38,034 bases of DNA, taken from contig CAMFHT010000005.1 of the NCBI GenBank assembly GCA_945952245.1, positions 1 through 38,034 on the forward strand, given 5' to 3'. Within the stretch, counting starts at the first letter, position 1, and the number at the start of each line of letters is the position of its first letter. The position numbers were made by a program, and so were the translations under genes. This document shows, piece by piece, positions 36,866 to 38,034 of the stretch. This DNA is from an uncultured Rhizobium sp. GTDB lineage: Bacteria > Pseudomonadota > Alphaproteobacteria > Rhizobiales > Rhizobiaceae. Below the pieces are notes generated by a model. That model saw only the letters and a list, made by a program, of their open reading frames with translations. It did not search any database and was not told where the DNA came from.

Positions 36866-38034
36866 ATGGGTCTCGTACACGAAATCGACTACGGCACGCC
36901 CGCCTCGAAATCCGAAACTATGGTGACGCTGACGATCGACGGCGTTTCCATCACCGTGCCGGAAGGCACCTCCGTCATGCGCGCCTCGATGGAAGCCGGC
37001 ATTCAGGTGCCGAAGCTCTGTGCCACAGACATGGTCGATGCCTTCGGTTCGTGCCGCCTCTGTCTCGTGGAAATCGAGGGCCGGATGGGCACGCCCGCAT
37101 CCTGCACCACGCCGGTCGCGCCCAACATGGTCGTGCACACCCAGACCGGCAAGCTCAAGGACATCCGCAAGGGCGTGATGGAGCTCTACATCTCCGACCA
37201 CCCGCTTGACTGCCTGACCTGCGCCGCCAACGGCGATTGCGAGCTGCAGGACATGGCCGGCGCCGTCGGCCTGCGTGACGTCCGCTACGGCTATGACGGC
37301 GACAACCATGTCCGCGCCCGCAACAATGGCGCAATCAACGCCAAGTGGATGCCGAAGGACGAATCGAACCCGTACTTCACCTACGACCCGTCCAAGTGCA
37401 TCGTCTGCTCCCGCTGCGTCCGCGCCTGCGAGGAAGTTCAGGGCACGTTCGCGCTGACGATCGAGGGCCGCGGCTTCGAAAGCCGTGTCTCGCCCGGCAT
37501 GCACGAAGACTTCCTCTCCTCCGAATGCGTCTCCTGCGGGGCCTGCGTGCAGGCCTGCCCGACCGCGACGCTGACGGAAAAGTCCGTGATCGCCATTGGC
37601 CAGCCGGAACATTCCAAGGTGACGACCTGCGCCTATTGCGGCGTCGGCTGCTCCTTCAAGGCGGAAATGCGCGGCGAGGAACTCGTGCGCATGGTGCCGT
37701 GGAAGGATGGCCAGGCAAACCGTGGCCATTCCTGCGTCAAGGGCCGCTTCGCCTATGGCTATGCTACGCACAAGGACCGCATCCTGAACCCGATGATCCG
37801 CGAGAAGGTCTCCGACCCGTGGCGTGAAGTCACCTGGGAGGAAGCCTTCGCCCACGTGGCCTCCGAGTTCAAGCGCATCCAGTACCAGTATGGCCGCGAC
37901 TCGATCGGCGGCATCACCTCCTCGCGCTGCACCAATGAAGAAACCTTCCTGGTGCAGAAGCTGATCCGCGCCGGCTTCGGCAACAACAATGTCGATACCT
38001 GCGCCCGCGTCTGCCATTCGCCGACCGGCTATGG
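36866..38034 (+). CDS. fdsA: NAD-dependent formate dehydrogenase alpha subunit (partial, runs off window)
   Basis: Manual translation MGLVHEIDYGTPASKSETMVTLTIDG...; 2Fe-2S ligands, DPSKCIVCSRCVRACEE, SSECVSCGACVQACPT, TTCAYCGVGCSFK, CARVCHSPTGY. Absent from the ORF track because there is no stop in the window. Confidence 0.94.
   Translation, partial: MGLVHEIDYGTPASKSETMVTLTIDGVSITVPEGTSVMRASMEAGIQVPKLCATDMVDAFGSCRLCLVEIEGRMGTPASCTTPVAPNMVVHTQTGKLKDIRKGVMELYISDHPLDCLTCAANGDCELQDMAGAVGLRDVRYGYDGDNHVRARNNGAINAKWMPKDESNPYFTYDPSKCIVCSRCVRACEEVQGTFALTIEGRGFESRVSPGMHEDFLSSECVSCGACVQACPTATLTEKSVIAIGQPEHSKVTTCAYCGVGCSFKAEMRGEELVRMVPWKDGQANRGHSCVKGRFAYGYATHKDRILNPMIREKVSDPWREVTWEEAFAHVASEFKRIQYQYGRDSIGGITSSRCTNEETFLVQKLIRAGFGNNNVDTCARVCHSPTGY

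Noticed and set aside
34766-38017. 1083-aa antisense ORF across fdsG-fdsA
   Set aside because: Shadow ORF from high-GC third-position bias opposite confidently identified fds genes; Ala/Gly/Arg/Asp-rich translation with no recognisable domain.

Overview
This window reads as ordinary Rhizobiales-type (Rhizobiaceae-like) alphaproteobacterial chromosome. I see no prophage, transposon, CRISPR array or recognisable defence island. The first 51 nt are not genomic: they match the Illumina Nextera i5 adapter (index GTAAGGAG plus the mosaic end). In order the window holds: a YafK-type L,D-transpeptidase lipoprotein and a TusA-like protein; a CobW/COG0523 GTPase coupled to a D,D-carboxypeptidase; an M20 amidohydrolase; tRNA-Arg(CCT); dxr; a COG4178-type ABC protein whose ATPase domain has lost its catalytic motifs; hemA with an upstream FNR/FixK-type anaerobox; a form II coxSLM-type molybdenum hydroxylase operon; a glycine-zipper lipoprotein; tamA-tamB; an Lrp regulator divergent from arginase-rocD; a lone cheW; a glpR-glpD-glpSTPQUV glycerol locus; and a LysR regulator followed by an fdsGB-DUF4287-fdsA NAD-formate dehydrogenase operon cut by the window end. 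The best leads are: (1) complementary ATPase-motif defects in the paired GlpS/GlpT ATPases; (2) the pseudo-ATPase ABC transporter; (3) a long-range perfect 11-bp inverted repeat in the fds leader, a candidate cis-regulatory RNA or looped operator; (4) a DUF4287 protein embedded in the fds operon; (5) an AAACGAAA motif repeated upstream of both glpD and glpR. I did not find a clearly new multi-gene system. All functional calls come from motif reading without database searches.
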